From contig JAKSYS010000420.1 of NCBI GenBank assembly GCA_022925895.1, positions 1-54,008 on the forward strand: DNA of 54,008 bases, read 5' to 3'. The stretch comes from Fragilaria crotonensis. Taxonomy: Eukaryota > Bacillariophyta > Fragilariophyceae > Fragilariales > Fragilariaceae. Made by a program: the position numbers and the translations under genes. Below, one piece after another: positions 35,713 through 45,376 of this stretch; the stretch's first letter is position 1, and each line of letters begins with the position of its first letter. The notes under the pieces were generated by a model. It saw only the letters and a list, made by a program, of their open reading frames with translations. It had not been told where the DNA came from and did not search any database.

Positions 35713-37105
35713 ATGAAGTTCATCATTGTTACCGGATTCTTCGCCTCCGCTGCCGACGGTGCGCTTTCCACTATGCGCATCGGTCCCAAAAAGGCAATTC
35801 GAGGACATGTTGACTTTGAATTTGGACGACCTGTTGACGATGTCGATGTCCATGAGGCGTAAGTGGATGAATCCGCGCGATTTTTCGTTGACGATTTTGC
35901 TCGTACAGTAGCATCATGAGGTGCAAGTGAGCTAACATTGTTGGCCTTGCGTTCTCAGCTTTCATGAAATGAAGATCATTCAGAGGAGGTTCCTTCAGGG
36001 TGGTACATCTTATGGCAACGAGGCGGGTGCATCCTTTCCACTTCCTGGAATGTCTATCCCATACCCTGGAATGTCCTTGCCATATCCAGGCATGTCGATT
36101 CCATTTCCCGGCATGTCGCTTCCACAACCAGGCATGTCCCTTCCATTCCCAGGCATGTCCCTTTCACACAGTAACAGCATCGCTCCGACTGTGGCTCCGT
36201 CGGCAAACACGGCACCGACAGCTTCAAATACAGAGATGCTCGCCCATTGAAGATGGAGCTCATTGCGTCGGTAGAGATTCGACCGCCAGTACCCGGATTC
36301 TTGTTCAACTCGATGTTGATTCCGTTAGCAATGATCCGGCAGTCCTTGAAGGTCTTGCCAAGAGCATTGCGTCCTTTGGAGAGGTCCATTTCTCACTATG
36401 CCAGAAACCCAGCAACCAAAGACTATTGCTGGAACCAATGTCAACAGAACAGAACAATGTCACCGTCACTGGGTTGGACGTAACTACCAACACAGCTGAT
36501 GCTGCGCTTAGCAATAATCCTGGTAAGACACGTCGATGAGATGGAAAGCCATGCTGTGGCACGCATTCATTCACAAATTGATTTTGACCGATTTGACACT
36601 CATGTACTGTTCCATTGCTGCCGCAGAAGTGTGCTCTTCAGTTGAGCAAGGCGCGTACTGTACAGTTGTTGACTTGGTTTTGACGGTCTACAGTCCGGAC
36701 GAAGAGTCATCTACTGTCGCCGAGCATCACGTGTACGATGAAGTTTTGGTGAAACAGTTGGAGGCTGGGACCTACGTGAATGGTGATATCTTTGCCGTTC
36801 GCTTCCACCCAAAACAAGCCTATCCTACTGATTCCTCGGCCGTCAGCCGAGATGGAAACCAAGAAGCCCCGCTCGGAGGAGCCCCAGATTCGTCCTCTGT
36901 TCGAACGATTGTCATTGCGGTCTTGGTCATTGTGGCTGTCGCTGTGCTGGTTGGACTCGTGTATCGCAAGAGAACGGCAAATCAGCGGGGACACAGTGAG
37001 GCGGGCAGCGACGATGATTCTAAAAGCGACCCCAGCTCCAGCGTTACAGGTGATGGTGCGTTCTTGTCAGCAACCGAGACAGGAAACGGCCCAAACTCAG
37101 TTTGA
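35713..37105 (+). CDS. Putative type I membrane protein with a PGMS-x-P heptapeptide repeat
   Basis: Exon 1 is 35713-35858 (signal-peptide-like MKFIIVTGFFASAADGALS); the intron 35859-35958 has GTAAGT and CAG. Exon 2 encodes FHEMKIIQRRF and then six 7-residue repeats of the form PGMS[IL]P[FYQ]. That frame stops at 36250. The next coherent segment (HCVGRDSTASTRILVQLDVDS onwards) is one frame over, so a further small intron or an indel lies around 36170-36255. It ends at 36522 (GTAAGA), and 36627-37105 is the last exon (acceptor GCAG): EVCSSVEQGAYCTVVDLVLTVY, a membrane helix TIVIAVLVIVAVAVLVGLVY followed by RKR, and an acidic Ser-rich tail. The layout (signal, repeat, Cys-containing domain, single helix, short tail) suggests a cell-surface or wall-linked protein; no family recognised. 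Confidence 0.65.
36037..36162 (+). repeat. 21-bp coding tandem repeat, six units
   Basis: Six in-frame 21-bp units, consensus TCCATTYCCAGGCATGTCSCT, encode PGMS[IL]P[FYQ] heptapeptides. Variation is mostly at third positions and at one aromatic position, so the repeat is under coding constraint. Confidence 0.9.
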
Positions 37106-37534
37106 TTCTCCGAGTACTTGACTATTTCTTCTTTGGTACTGCATTCCTAACTTTATGTGAAGACAATTAACGACGAAAAGCTGAAAACAATATGCGTGGA
37201 GTTTGGTATTAAGCACCTATTACGCTTCTAATGATAGCTGTACTACATGCAGAGTAGACCAAGAGAATCTAGATGATAGATGCCCAATAATTGCAACTGG
37301 TGGCTCGTCACTCTACAGTACCCGGGCATTTTTCTTACGACGAATCCTCTCATACGTGCTTCTTGGTTCACATGAGTGAATTTACCAACATCTCTTCTAC
37401 ACTCGTCCTGCATCCTCCATCACTGCGCATCTTCTCGTGCATCGATTTCTCATGACCATCACATTCCTCTTCCCTAATCACGAATCTTCCATTGACTTCA
37501 CTAGCTCCGATGTGGTGATCTAGAACCAACAACG
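37106..37534. other. Spacer between convergent genes
   Basis: Contains the 3' ends of the membrane-protein and ABC1-kinase genes. No ORF or RNA gene seen. Confidence 0.5.
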
Positions 37535-39067
37535 CTAACGACGACGTGCAACGACAGGAGCCGTGTTGATCCCTTCCAAACGATCTGATGTCATGACATC
37601 CAAACCGGGAGCCAATATCTTCAGGTATCGATCAAAGTAAAGTGATTGTTTCACGAGTAGCCCAAACTCGCGAGGGAGCTTAAGTCCGTTGTCTTCAGTC
37701 ACTTTTACAATCGCCAACACGATATTAGTGACTTCCTGTTCACTCACAGATACGCTGCCAGCCACACTTCCATCGGCCATGGCAGCTATAGTCACATCAG
37801 GTTGGACCATGCTGAGGTCATTCAACAACATTTCGATATCTGAACCAAATTTGACAATGTCTACTTCTTCGTCAGTGGCACCCATGTTACATAGTGCTTG
37901 GGCCATGCCACGATAGTCTCTTAGCGCAAGCGCTACGCTTAACTCATTGACAGCTTGAAACGTCTTGGGAGATACTCGTCCGACAATCCCAAAATCAATG
38001 AATCCAACACGCCCGTCGCGCAAGACAAGGAGATTTCCAGCATGCACATCAGAATGAAAGAAAGGCATGTTTTGCACGGACGCCGTCCACACATTCAGCG
38101 CGTTCACAATAATAGATTCCGGATCATTTGACGTGATTGTTGCAATGGCTTCCTTGTTCAGCAGTGACACACCATCAAGATACTCCATGGTCAGGACCTT
38201 GGTTCCAGTGAATTCACGATAGACCCTCGGTGCAGTCGCGACAGTGTTCAGCTGCTGTTCCAAAAGAAATTCACGAAACTCTTCGACATTGTTGGCTTCC
38301 AGTTTGAAATCAAGCTCTTGCAGCATGCTGGATCTGATGTCGCCTGCGATAGCAGACAGCGAGGTGCGCTCCCAATCAGGTTGGAGAAATTCCAAGATGC
38401 GAGACGCCACAAATATGAAGCTCAAGTCGGCTTTGAGAGATTCATCGATGCGAGGCTTCTGAACTTTGATTACCACCTGTTCACCAGTTCGCAGAGTGCC
38501 TCGATGTACTTGAGCAATACTAGCCGATGCCAGAGGTTTGGGGTCAACATAGGAAAAGGAGCGACTAATAGGACCAAGTTCACTTTCAATCACCCCCTTA
38601 ATGACACTCCAATCCAAAGGTTCCGTCTGATCGAGACATTTCTGGAATTCTGTGACATACTCTGCCGGAAAAATTGTGGGTGACGATGCAACAAATTGAC
38701 CGAGCTTTACGTACGTCGCGCCAAGGCGTTCGAAGAGTTTGCGAAGTGCGACGGGTGCTGAAAACTGTTCAGGTTGCCTTTGAAACGCTGGAACAAAGTC
38801 TTGAATTGTCGACGTTAGAGCTCGATATGCCTGGAGAGTTCGCGCTGGACCCGCTCGGGGGCCAGCTTCCATGACTGCCGTGAGAACATCCTTAATCAGA
38901 GAGACAGCTTCTTCTGGGGTTCTTTCCTGCACCGACTTCTTTCGTCGTGAAGGAGTAGTGGACGACGACGAGGTTGGGACAGCCATGGAAAGCTGGGATG
39001 CCCATGATCTTCCCAGAGGCCTTTGACGCGGAGTGGCCACCAAGGCAAAACTCGATTGCCGAGTCAT
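37535..39067 (-). CDS. ABC1/UbiB (ADCK) atypical kinase
   Basis: A 510-residue atypical kinase of the ABC1K family, which acts in mitochondria or plastids on quinone and isoprenoid-lipid metabolism. I start at ATG 39067; the TTG two codons upstream is not needed. The N-terminus (MTRQSSFALVATPRQRPLG, then a Ser/Thr-rich stretch) is basic and lacks a clear signal peptide, so it looks like a mitochondrial presequence, with a plastid one still possible. Family motifs: the KxGQ motif VKLGQ near residue 121 with SPTIFPAEY; the Ala-rich nucleotide loop LASASIAQVH near 180; the catalytic Lys in VVIKVQKP near 200; QELDFKLEANN near 250; catalytic-loop HSDVHAGNLL near 340; and the metal-binding FIDFG near 357. 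All key residues are present, so the kinase should be active. Single exon. Confidence 0.93.
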   Translation of the reverse strand: MTRQSSFALVATPRQRPLGRSWASQLSMAVPTSSSSTTPSRRKKSVQERTPEEAVSLIKDVLTAVMEAGPRAGPARTLQAYRALTSTIQDFVPAFQRQPEQFSAPVALRKLFERLGATYVKLGQFVASSPTIFPAEYVTEFQKCLDQTEPLDWSVIKGVIESELGPISRSFSYVDPKPLASASIAQVHRGTLRTGEQVVIKVQKPRIDESLKADLSFIFVASRILEFLQPDWERTSLSAIAGDIRSSMLQELDFKLEANNVEEFREFLLEQQLNTVATAPRVYREFTGTKVLTMEYLDGVSLLNKEAIATITSNDPESIIVNALNVWTASVQNMPFFHSDVHAGNLLVLRDGRVGFIDFGIVGRVSPKTFQAVNELSVALALRDYRGMAQALCNMGATDEEVDIVKFGSDIEMLLNDLSMVQPDVTIAAMADGSVAGSVSVSEQEVTNIVLAIVKVTEDNGLKLPREFGLLVKQSLYFDRYLKILAPGLDVMTSDRLEGINTAPVVARRR

Positions 39068-40066
39068 TAGCAAAGAAAAGAAATCAGCAGAGCAAGAGAT
39101 TTGCGTTGATTCTTCATTGTTAGATGCTGCTGGAGTGCTGGGAGTAGGCGGTAAGGCCGAACGATTCTAAAGATAGAAATTAAGGATGACTATGACAATC
39201 GCTTCAGTTCTTGAAGTGTCGAGAGCTTCGATCATGCGCTGTCAGTGGAAGAGTGCATTACTGTGTTTCAGATTTCATGCATGCTATGATACAAGGTAAA
39301 AGTGATGCGGCCTCCTCACTTGCATCAGCATTCAGCGTACAGTAATTGCTCTGTGCAGAGAACACAGCTCAGGTTTGCGATGGCTGACTCAGCGAGTTGC
39401 ATTTTACAAATATACACTTGTTTCTCACATCAAAGAAAATGGATCCAGGTATGGACAGAGGGCATACACGCCGTCAGTGAGGCCACTACACGGTAATGTA
39501 CCAGGTAGGGTACTCTCTAGTACTATCGGTAGTACTTTGGATGATGTATGCATAAGTAGTACTACAGTACAGCATAGTACGACATATAGCATAGACATTA
39601 GACATGCACAAGTAATCAGTACCCGGAGGATCGTACATACCTGGCACTTTGTATGTATACTTTGTACAGATTGCGTACCAGGTTCACGTAGCATTGGTGA
39701 GAATGATTCTGGATACAGGATACTGGAGACCTCCAGTATGGTATGGCCGGGCTTATTTTACTGGTGCTACGAGTTTGTACAGGAGTCTACTCTACCGGGT
39801 ATTGCACGGTGACTAACGTATCACGTCATCACGTCTACCAGCGTATCTCCGTGTTCACACAGTTCACACGTATCAAGTACTGCGAGTATGGTTCACACTA
39901 CCCACAACAGGCCAACTTCCAAGACCCGATTTTTTTTTGGCCCACCTTCGAGCAGGCCATCACAATGATTCGATATCGGTAGTCCTTGCGAGATCTGATT
40001 CCCGCTCTATTGCGCTATAGCCCCATCCAAGATTTTATTGCGACCGGATATTGATATTCAAGGAAC
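39068..40066. other. Divergent promoter spacer with GTAC repeats
   Basis: About 1 kb between the divergent ABC1 kinase and glycosyltransferase-like genes. GTAC words are frequent at 39500-39560 and 39600-39800. No gene seen; the promoters of both genes should lie at its ends. Confidence 0.5.
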
Positions 40067-41227
40067 ATGTCAGACTTTGCCTCGCTCTTGGGGCAGCTTC
40101 AACGGAGTGCGCAGAATCTTTCAGCCAAAACATCGACCAACAAACCGAATGGTAGCACTGGGTCAGATGTTGAAGAACAGCAGCCTCGTAAACGATCCCG
40201 ACGATTGGACGCCGGTACTTTTCCTCCAGTGCAAAAGATTTTTTTTGTTTGTCCCGCTGGTGCACAGACTGGCGGTCCAGAAGCTCTGCATCAACTCTGT
40301 GATCAATTGAATGAAAGTACAAACATTCCAGCATATATGTTATATGTGGTCAGTGATGGCGTTGGTGTCACGTTTGCGCCTCGCTCTACAACCCCTGCGC
40401 CTTATCGTCACTATAACGCTCCTGCGGTATCCCATGATGCATTGCGACGAGGAAACCCATCTTATTTGATACTATGGCCCGAGTGTTGGACCGACGAGAT
40501 GATGGATTATTTGGATCACTGCAGTTCAGAGCCAACACCCTGCGCGATTTGGTGGCTCAGCGTCGACAACAACACTCGTCGCTTCAAAGATTGGGCCCGC
40601 AAGGATATCATTCACTTGTATCAAAGTGAATATGCAAAACAACACCTGCTCTCAAACGGTGCCTCGTACATCTACCAAATGACGGAATATATTTCGAACC
40701 CTCCAAACCCCGACAATTCCATCAACAGATCGATTGACGTTTTGTTCAATCCCTTAAAAGGAGTGCACTTCACGGATGCCATTCGCAAACGCAGCGGCGC
40801 CGCCATTCAGTTCCGTCCCATTGGAGCCGGTCCCGAGGGTAGCGTTCGAATTACTCCGGATGAGGTGCGAGGCCTGCTGCTGCGGGCCAAAATTTACATG
40901 GATTTTGGACCTCATCCTGGCATGGATCGGTTGCCACGGGAGGCAGCGCTGGCTGGGTGTCTGGTGGTGACCAATCAAGAGGGAGCGGCCCAATATGATG
41001 AGGATGTGCCGCTGCCAGCAAAGTATAAAGTCAAGGTTTTTGACCCTGAAGCTATTCACAAGTTGCTCAAGGATTTGTTGGAGAATGTGGAGGCGCGCAA
41101 TTCAGACCTGGGGGACTACCGAGCATGGATACGAGGGCAAAAAGAAGGAATGAAGGTGTGCGTTGCTAATTTGGTAGAAGAGTTGGTGACAAAGAGGACA
41201 AAGTCAACAAGTGTTAATGGTTTTTAG
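40067..41227 (+). CDS. Glycosyltransferase-like protein
   Basis: A single-exon, 386-residue protein starting at ATG 40067. The first 50 residues are polar with a basic patch (PRKRSRR). The body looks like a GT-B-type glycosyltransferase similar to bacterial capsule or lipopolysaccharide enzymes: KIFFVCPAGAQTGGPEALHQ near the start with a Gly-rich loop, YLILWPECWTDEM, IWWLSVDNNTRRF, HLYQSEYAKQHLLSNG, and near the C-terminus YMDFGPHPGMDRLPREAALA followed by CLVVTNQEGAAQYDEDV, which occupies the place of the nucleotide-sugar-binding E-x7-E region. No signal peptide or membrane helix is seen, so a cytosolic or nuclear place is likely. Its likeness to bacterial enzymes could mean ancient transfer, which is inference. 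Substrate unknown. Confidence 0.75.
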   Translation: MSDFASLLGQLQRSAQNLSAKTSTNKPNGSTGSDVEEQQPRKRSRRLDAGTFPPVQKIFFVCPAGAQTGGPEALHQLCDQLNESTNIPAYMLYVVSDGVGVTFAPRSTTPAPYRHYNAPAVSHDALRRGNPSYLILWPECWTDEMMDYLDHCSSEPTPCAIWWLSVDNNTRRFKDWARKDIIHLYQSEYAKQHLLSNGASYIYQMTEYISNPPNPDNSINRSIDVLFNPLKGVHFTDAIRKRSGAAIQFRPIGAGPEGSVRITPDEVRGLLLRAKIYMDFGPHPGMDRLPREAALAGCLVVTNQEGAAQYDEDVPLPAKYKVKVFDPEAIHKLLKDLLENVEARNSDLGDYRAWIRGQKEGMKVCVANLVEELVTKRTKSTSVNGF

Positions 41228-41357
41228 TACATTGTGTTCAAATTTGGGATGGTGTTACCAGAGGTAAGCATCGCTGGGTCAGGGTTTGTTTGCAATACAA
41301 TTATCTTCAATCGGGTGGAGATGCACATTGAAGCCTTTGAGAAGGGAGGTGCAGAGC

Positions 41358-41654
41358 TTATTGATAGTACCTGCGTAACGATGTGTTAGGTTTACAACTA
41401 ATTTTGCGGGTGTTTCGCATCAAGCACACATCACGAACAACTTACAGTTCCAGACCCATACCATCATGGATCTCATAGTCCTCCAACGTGATGTGATCCT
41501 TATAGATGGTATACCACTTCTGGATCTTGAGTTTTTCTGGTCGCGTTCCAAGCTGTGCGGCAGCCAACTTTTTGAGGTCTCCTATGGTATCATCTTCGTT
41601 ACATTTCACTCGAACCTTCTTTCCCAACCGATCATTCAAGATGACTTCAATCAT
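41358..41654 (-). CDS. UBL5: Ubiquitin-like protein Hub1/UBL5
   Basis: The 73-residue ubiquitin-like modifier that binds splicing factors non-covalently. Exon 1 is 41654-41446 and exon 2 is only 13 nt, 41370-41358. The 75-bp intron has GTAAGT and GCAG and splits a Leu codon after its second base. Exon 2 supplies the last base of that codon plus Tyr-Tyr-Gln and the stop, giving the Y-Y-x ending that Hub1 has instead of Gly-Gly. Without splicing the frame ends two codons earlier, after LEL. The sequence [38 protein letters not shown] and [20 protein letters not shown] is nearly diagnostic. ATG 41654 is chosen because the family starts at MIEV; the frame is open upstream to 41726. Confidence 0.95.
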
Positions 41655-42360
41655 GGCTTGACCCTTCAAAGAGTAATGAAGCAGCGCTTGTGAGCAGCAG
41701 ATCACGAACACGTAAGTGAAATCCAATGTCCAAAGTGCACGGTATCAAATGAGAAGCAATTGTGATAGGAAGATGTCACTCCTAATTGATTTGCCGATCC
41801 GCTGCAGTGACGAGTCATATGCACGAATAGTGATTGTCTCCGAAACGTCGCGAGTCGCGAGTCGGTGGCTGACGTTGAACTTGAAACGCGGTGGTTGTTG
41901 GCCAGCTCGTTTACTGAATTAATCTACCGGTACCGTGTACTCCCTGTAATGCAGTGCCGTGATGGTATATATGTACCGGTTTATATCCATACACGTATAA
42001 GCACATGCACATGCTTACATACCGTCGAGCAGATGTCGGCGGTTAAAGATCGGAAGTGAACTACAGTATCTGACATACATTTAATTTCCAACGTACTGGT
42101 AACGTATGTGTGACATACGCAGGCATACCAATGTTCATACGACTCGGAGCACTTCTGTGAAAAGAAATACTTGACCCTTGATTTGACAATTGACAACCGC
42201 TCCAAATCGTCGTCTCGCCCAACATGGCAATACGGTAGTGGTAGCATCCGGTGGACCTCAATGGCGAGAAATGACACTCGTACCGGGAAAAGGATCACTC
42301 TATCATTAAGTCTGGCGCAAGCGCCCATGAGCGTTGCCGACTGTTCAAATTGTTTGCAGG
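41655..42360. other. Intergenic spacer
   Basis: About 0.7 kb. The part next to 41654 should hold the Hub1 promoter; GTAC words occur at 41920-41980. No gene supported. Confidence 0.5.
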
Positions 42361-43530
42361 TTACTTTTTCCCTAGAATTTCCTGCAAAGCATTTACAACT
42401 CGCATAGCCGCGCTTACCGCACCCTCCATGACGCCGGGAGACATGCGATCACTTTCGCTCCCTGCAAACAAGAGTTGATCGTTCCACTCGTTTGTAGATA
42501 GAGCTCGCACAGGGTGTGGATGGGGACGCACAGCCACGGGTTCAGGATCTTCGGCAAGGTACGGTTCCTCGGGCCAGCGTTTCACGCATATGCCAGTGTA
42601 ACTTTTGGCCTGTGATGCAAATGGTAATCGGAAATATTTCCACATTTGTTCCATTTGAGAAGCCACTTGATCGGCTAGCACAGTATCATCTGTGAGTGCT
42701 GGAGACTTTGGTGGCACGAGTGCAAAGAAGGTCAACGCCGCTACCGACCCGTCCTTGGTGGATGCATCGTAAACTTGAAAAGCCGGTGCAACACTCCCTC
42801 CTCTATTGGGAAAGCCCAAATTTGATGAATCCGCCGTCCAAAAGTTTTTTGGGTAGATCAAAGAAACCTTTGTTACTCCAGCCATCCACGTTGAACTGTC
42901 GGACATGGCGCGCTGCTTTTCCAGAGACAGTGGAGGATGGAACTGCATATGCAGCGATGCTATTTTAGGTGGGACTGCGATAACAACTCGTTTGGCAACG
43001 AGAGTTTCCGTTTTGGTCTGAACGTGAATGACCATCGCTTGGTTATCCTTGTCATTGGCATTGGTTGCATCGACAACTCCACATTCTTGCTGATCATGCT
43101 GTTGAAAATTGTCGGCTGCGGCTGATTTCAGCGAACATGCCGTCACTGGAGAATTCAGAATGATGCGATCTTGGGGCAAGTTCTTGGCCAATTCGTGAAT
43201 AAATGTCACGGCACCCCCATCAATGCGCATGGACGATGGATCGTCCGGTTGTACTAGGGTTGTAATGTTAAGAGTGGACGTTAGCTTTCGCATGAACGGT
43301 TGCTGTTGCGGCCAAATCCAAGCGCCACCCATATCGATGGATTGGCCCTGTACATCATTCGCCAAACGACCACCCAGGATTGGACGAGCCTCAAGCAGTT
43401 TCCACGAGGCGGATGGATAAGTGCGATGAATTTCGTGAGCCACCATTAGACCTGACAGACCGCCACCGATGATGAGAATGTCCAATATTTGCTTGGGAGA
43501 GGTATGGTTTCGAACTTCTGGATTGAACAT
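42361..43530 (-). CDS. FAD-dependent amine oxidase family protein
   Basis: A flavin amine oxidase (MAO/polyamine oxidase superfamily), 389 residues from ATG 43530. The open frame continues to a TTG at 43620, but ATG 43530 places the FAD-binding strand at the usual distance: ILDILIIGGGLSGLMVAHEI (GxGxxG near residues 22-27), then LLEARPILGGRL and the substrate-edge MGGAWIWP. The middle has VAKRVVIAVPP, typical of the family. The C-terminus has the second FAD motif LLFAGSESDRMSPGVMEGAV followed by an Ala-rich helix. The protein is shorter than many relatives (450-500) but has both FAD-binding parts. No signal peptide is seen. Substrate (amine, polyamine or another) cannot be told. A retrotransposon lies about 170 bp upstream of the start. 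Confidence 0.88.
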   Translation of the reverse strand: MFNPEVRNHTSPKQILDILIIGGGLSGLMVAHEIHRTYPSASWKLLEARPILGGRLANDVQGQSIDMGGAWIWPQQQPFMRKLTSTLNITTLVQPDDPSSMRIDGGAVTFIHELAKNLPQDRIILNSPVTACSLKSAAADNFQQHDQQECGVVDATNANDKDNQAMVIHVQTKTETLVAKRVVIAVPPKIASLHMQFHPPLSLEKQRAMSDSSTWMAGVTKVSLIYPKNFWTADSSNLGFPNRGGSVAPAFQVYDASTKDGSVAALTFFALVPPKSPALTDDTVLADQVASQMEQMWKYFRLPFASQAKSYTGICVKRWPEEPYLAEDPEPVAVRPHPHPVRALSTNEWNDQLLFAGSESDRMSPGVMEGAVSAAMRVVNALQEILGKK

Positions 43531-43696
43531 GATTGGAGACTTCTTTGTGATGCTTTCGTGAGTATCCTCGTCGAGATCGTTGACAGTACGGCTCAAACGA
43601 TGGTTTAAGAGTGGTGACAAGAGACGATCGTTGCGTCACGTCGCAAGTCCAAACACAGAAGCTACTCGGAGTAACTTCTTTGCATGAGGTGTGAAA

Positions 43697-43703
43697 AGGA
43701 TGT
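43697..43703 (+). repeat. Target site duplication, left copy
   Basis: AGGATGT directly precedes the 5' LTR and recurs directly after the 3' LTR (49766-49772). Seven bases is longer than the usual five for copia elements; if the LTR ends are set slightly differently a 5- or 6-bp duplication is possible. Confidence 0.75.
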
Positions 43704-43810
43704 GTCAGGATAGGATCGTCTGTCCTGCCATCCGTACATGCCACGTCGTCCCCACATACACTAGATAGAATGTGTTATCTATATCTTAGTCACTTCTACT
43801 TGTGCATGAC
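43704..43810 (+). repeat. 5' LTR
   Basis: 107 bp, starting GTCAGGATAGGATCGTC and ending CTACTTGTGCATGAC; identical to the 3' LTR by eye over its full length. Confidence 0.95.
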
Positions 43811-43848
43811 GATTAACAGTGTTCTGTTGCTTAGCTCTCCTGTCGACC

Positions 43849-45376
43849 ATGTCCTCCACTTCCACCCCACCCCCAGCCAGCCAGAAGCTCGCTACTATCA
43901 CCCCTGGTGATCCTCATGGCGAGACCCCCGCGCGTTTGGTCCGATTCAAGCCGGCCGACCTCAAGTTGATCGTGTCCCTGGTGTCCAATGACCATGAGGA
44001 GCACGAATCCTTGATGTCTGGTATTGATGCTTTGTTCTCGTTCCACTGGAAGGTGTACACATGGGAAGACTTAATGGTGTTTTCGTCGTCTGATGTCGCG
44101 GCTGCCTTGGTCTCCGGTACTAACATTCCACCCGAGCTCACTGCTCCGGTCATTGTTAAGAAGCTCGGCTATATCGTCGACTACGCTCCTATCGGGACCT
44201 TGACACCAACACTGACGATGAATGAGATTGTCGCTGCCGTGACCGCGTTCAAACGACGTGTGTCTTCTGGGGGGTAGCGCATCCTCGCCTACGAGACGTG
44301 AGGTACAAGTGTTCGACAAGAAAGCCGTGCCTACCCTTGACAAATTCTCGGGCCACGATGAAGACTACTTCACGTGGAAGGAGGCTACGGTGAATGTCTT
44401 AGGAACCGCTGGATTTGGACGTTTTCTAGATGACCATTCCACGACGGGGAAACATCCGGAGGTTGCGGAGAGCGTTTTCTATGCCTTGCGCGGTGCTGTT
44501 CATGGCGGGCAGGCGCAGTCTATTGCCCAGAGCATGCTCGACGATAAACGCCTTGACCCGACTGAATTGTGGCGCGGGCTGGAGACGTACTACGATACGG
44601 CACTTAACCGTGCCAACGTCGTTCTTTGACATTCGTCGCCTGTTGAATATCCGGCTCGATCCGGATACCAGTGCGACGAAGTTCCTCGGAGTTCCGAGAC
44701 TGTCTTCAACGTCTGCGTAAGAATAACGCGTATTTCCGAAGACACAGATACCCTCCGTGCCTTGTTGTTGGTGGCTATCCAGGACGATGACTTCGAGTTA
44801 GTCCGGGATTCCATCGTACAAAAGCCGGATAGTAGCGTATCTGCGATCTTGACAGAGATTCGCGAACGCGAGACGTCCTTGATGATTAAAGACCGCGCCG
44901 CACGTTTAAGCGGCGACGGCACGAGTGCGACACGTTACTCACGACGCACTGGCCAGACATCCTCCGGTAATCAGCACAAGACCGGCGGAACTGGCAATTC
45001 CGGCACCACATGGACAAAGTGGTCGATCCCCAAATTTCCGGATTCATGGAAACACTCGTTTGGGGGTCCGCTTTTTAAATTATTGTCCGATTGGCGCACG
45101 GAGGCCCACAAAGGCAAATCTCAGACTCACCTGAGCGACAATTTTTCAACATTCATCGAACAGGTGAGCTCTTCCGGAAACGGGCGTTCTAAATCGAAAT
45201 CGCGCCGTGCGTCCGCAAATAGTGGAAACGCAACCATTTCTGGCTCTGGGAACCAGGATCCGACAGCTAACGGTGAAGATACTGCCGGTGGCGATGCAAC
45301 AAGTAACGACGAACCACCACGCAAGAGGATTCGATTGCAGAAGTCGCGCCGGATCGTTACTGAACGTAGCAGTTGA
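43849..45376 (+). pseudogene. Copia gag, broken by frameshifts
   Basis: Gag begins at ATG 43849 (MSSTSTPPPASQKLATITPG). The first frame ends at 44277 just after a run of six G; with five G it would continue into the 44258-44629 frame, which carries LDKFSGHDEDYFTWKEATVN and LDPTELWRGLETYYDTALNR, a typical copia gag core. More frame changes follow around 44620, 44690 and 44740. Each is bridged by coherent protein in another frame (FFDIRRLLNIRLDPDTSATK, then SEFRDCLQRLRKNNAYF, then EDTDTLRALLLVAIQDDDFE). The last part (44762-45376) is open, Ser/Thr-rich with a basic end, and stops at TGA 45374-45376, in the same frame as pol. No zinc knuckle is seen. Confidence 0.85.

Noticed and set aside
36010..36210. 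Antisense ORF with GNGRDMPG repeats
   Set aside because: Mirror of the 21-bp repeat on the sense strand; the sense frame has signal peptide and splice sites.
43391..43744. Minus-strand ORF spanning the amine oxidase 5' end and the 5' LTR
   Set aside because: Its start lies in the LTR and the same start appears in the 3' LTR (49699); it is an out-of-frame shadow of the oxidase gene.
43811..43848. tRNA primer binding site after the 5' LTR
   Set aside because: GATTAACAGTG does not match any tRNA 3' end I can name, so I do not annotate it.
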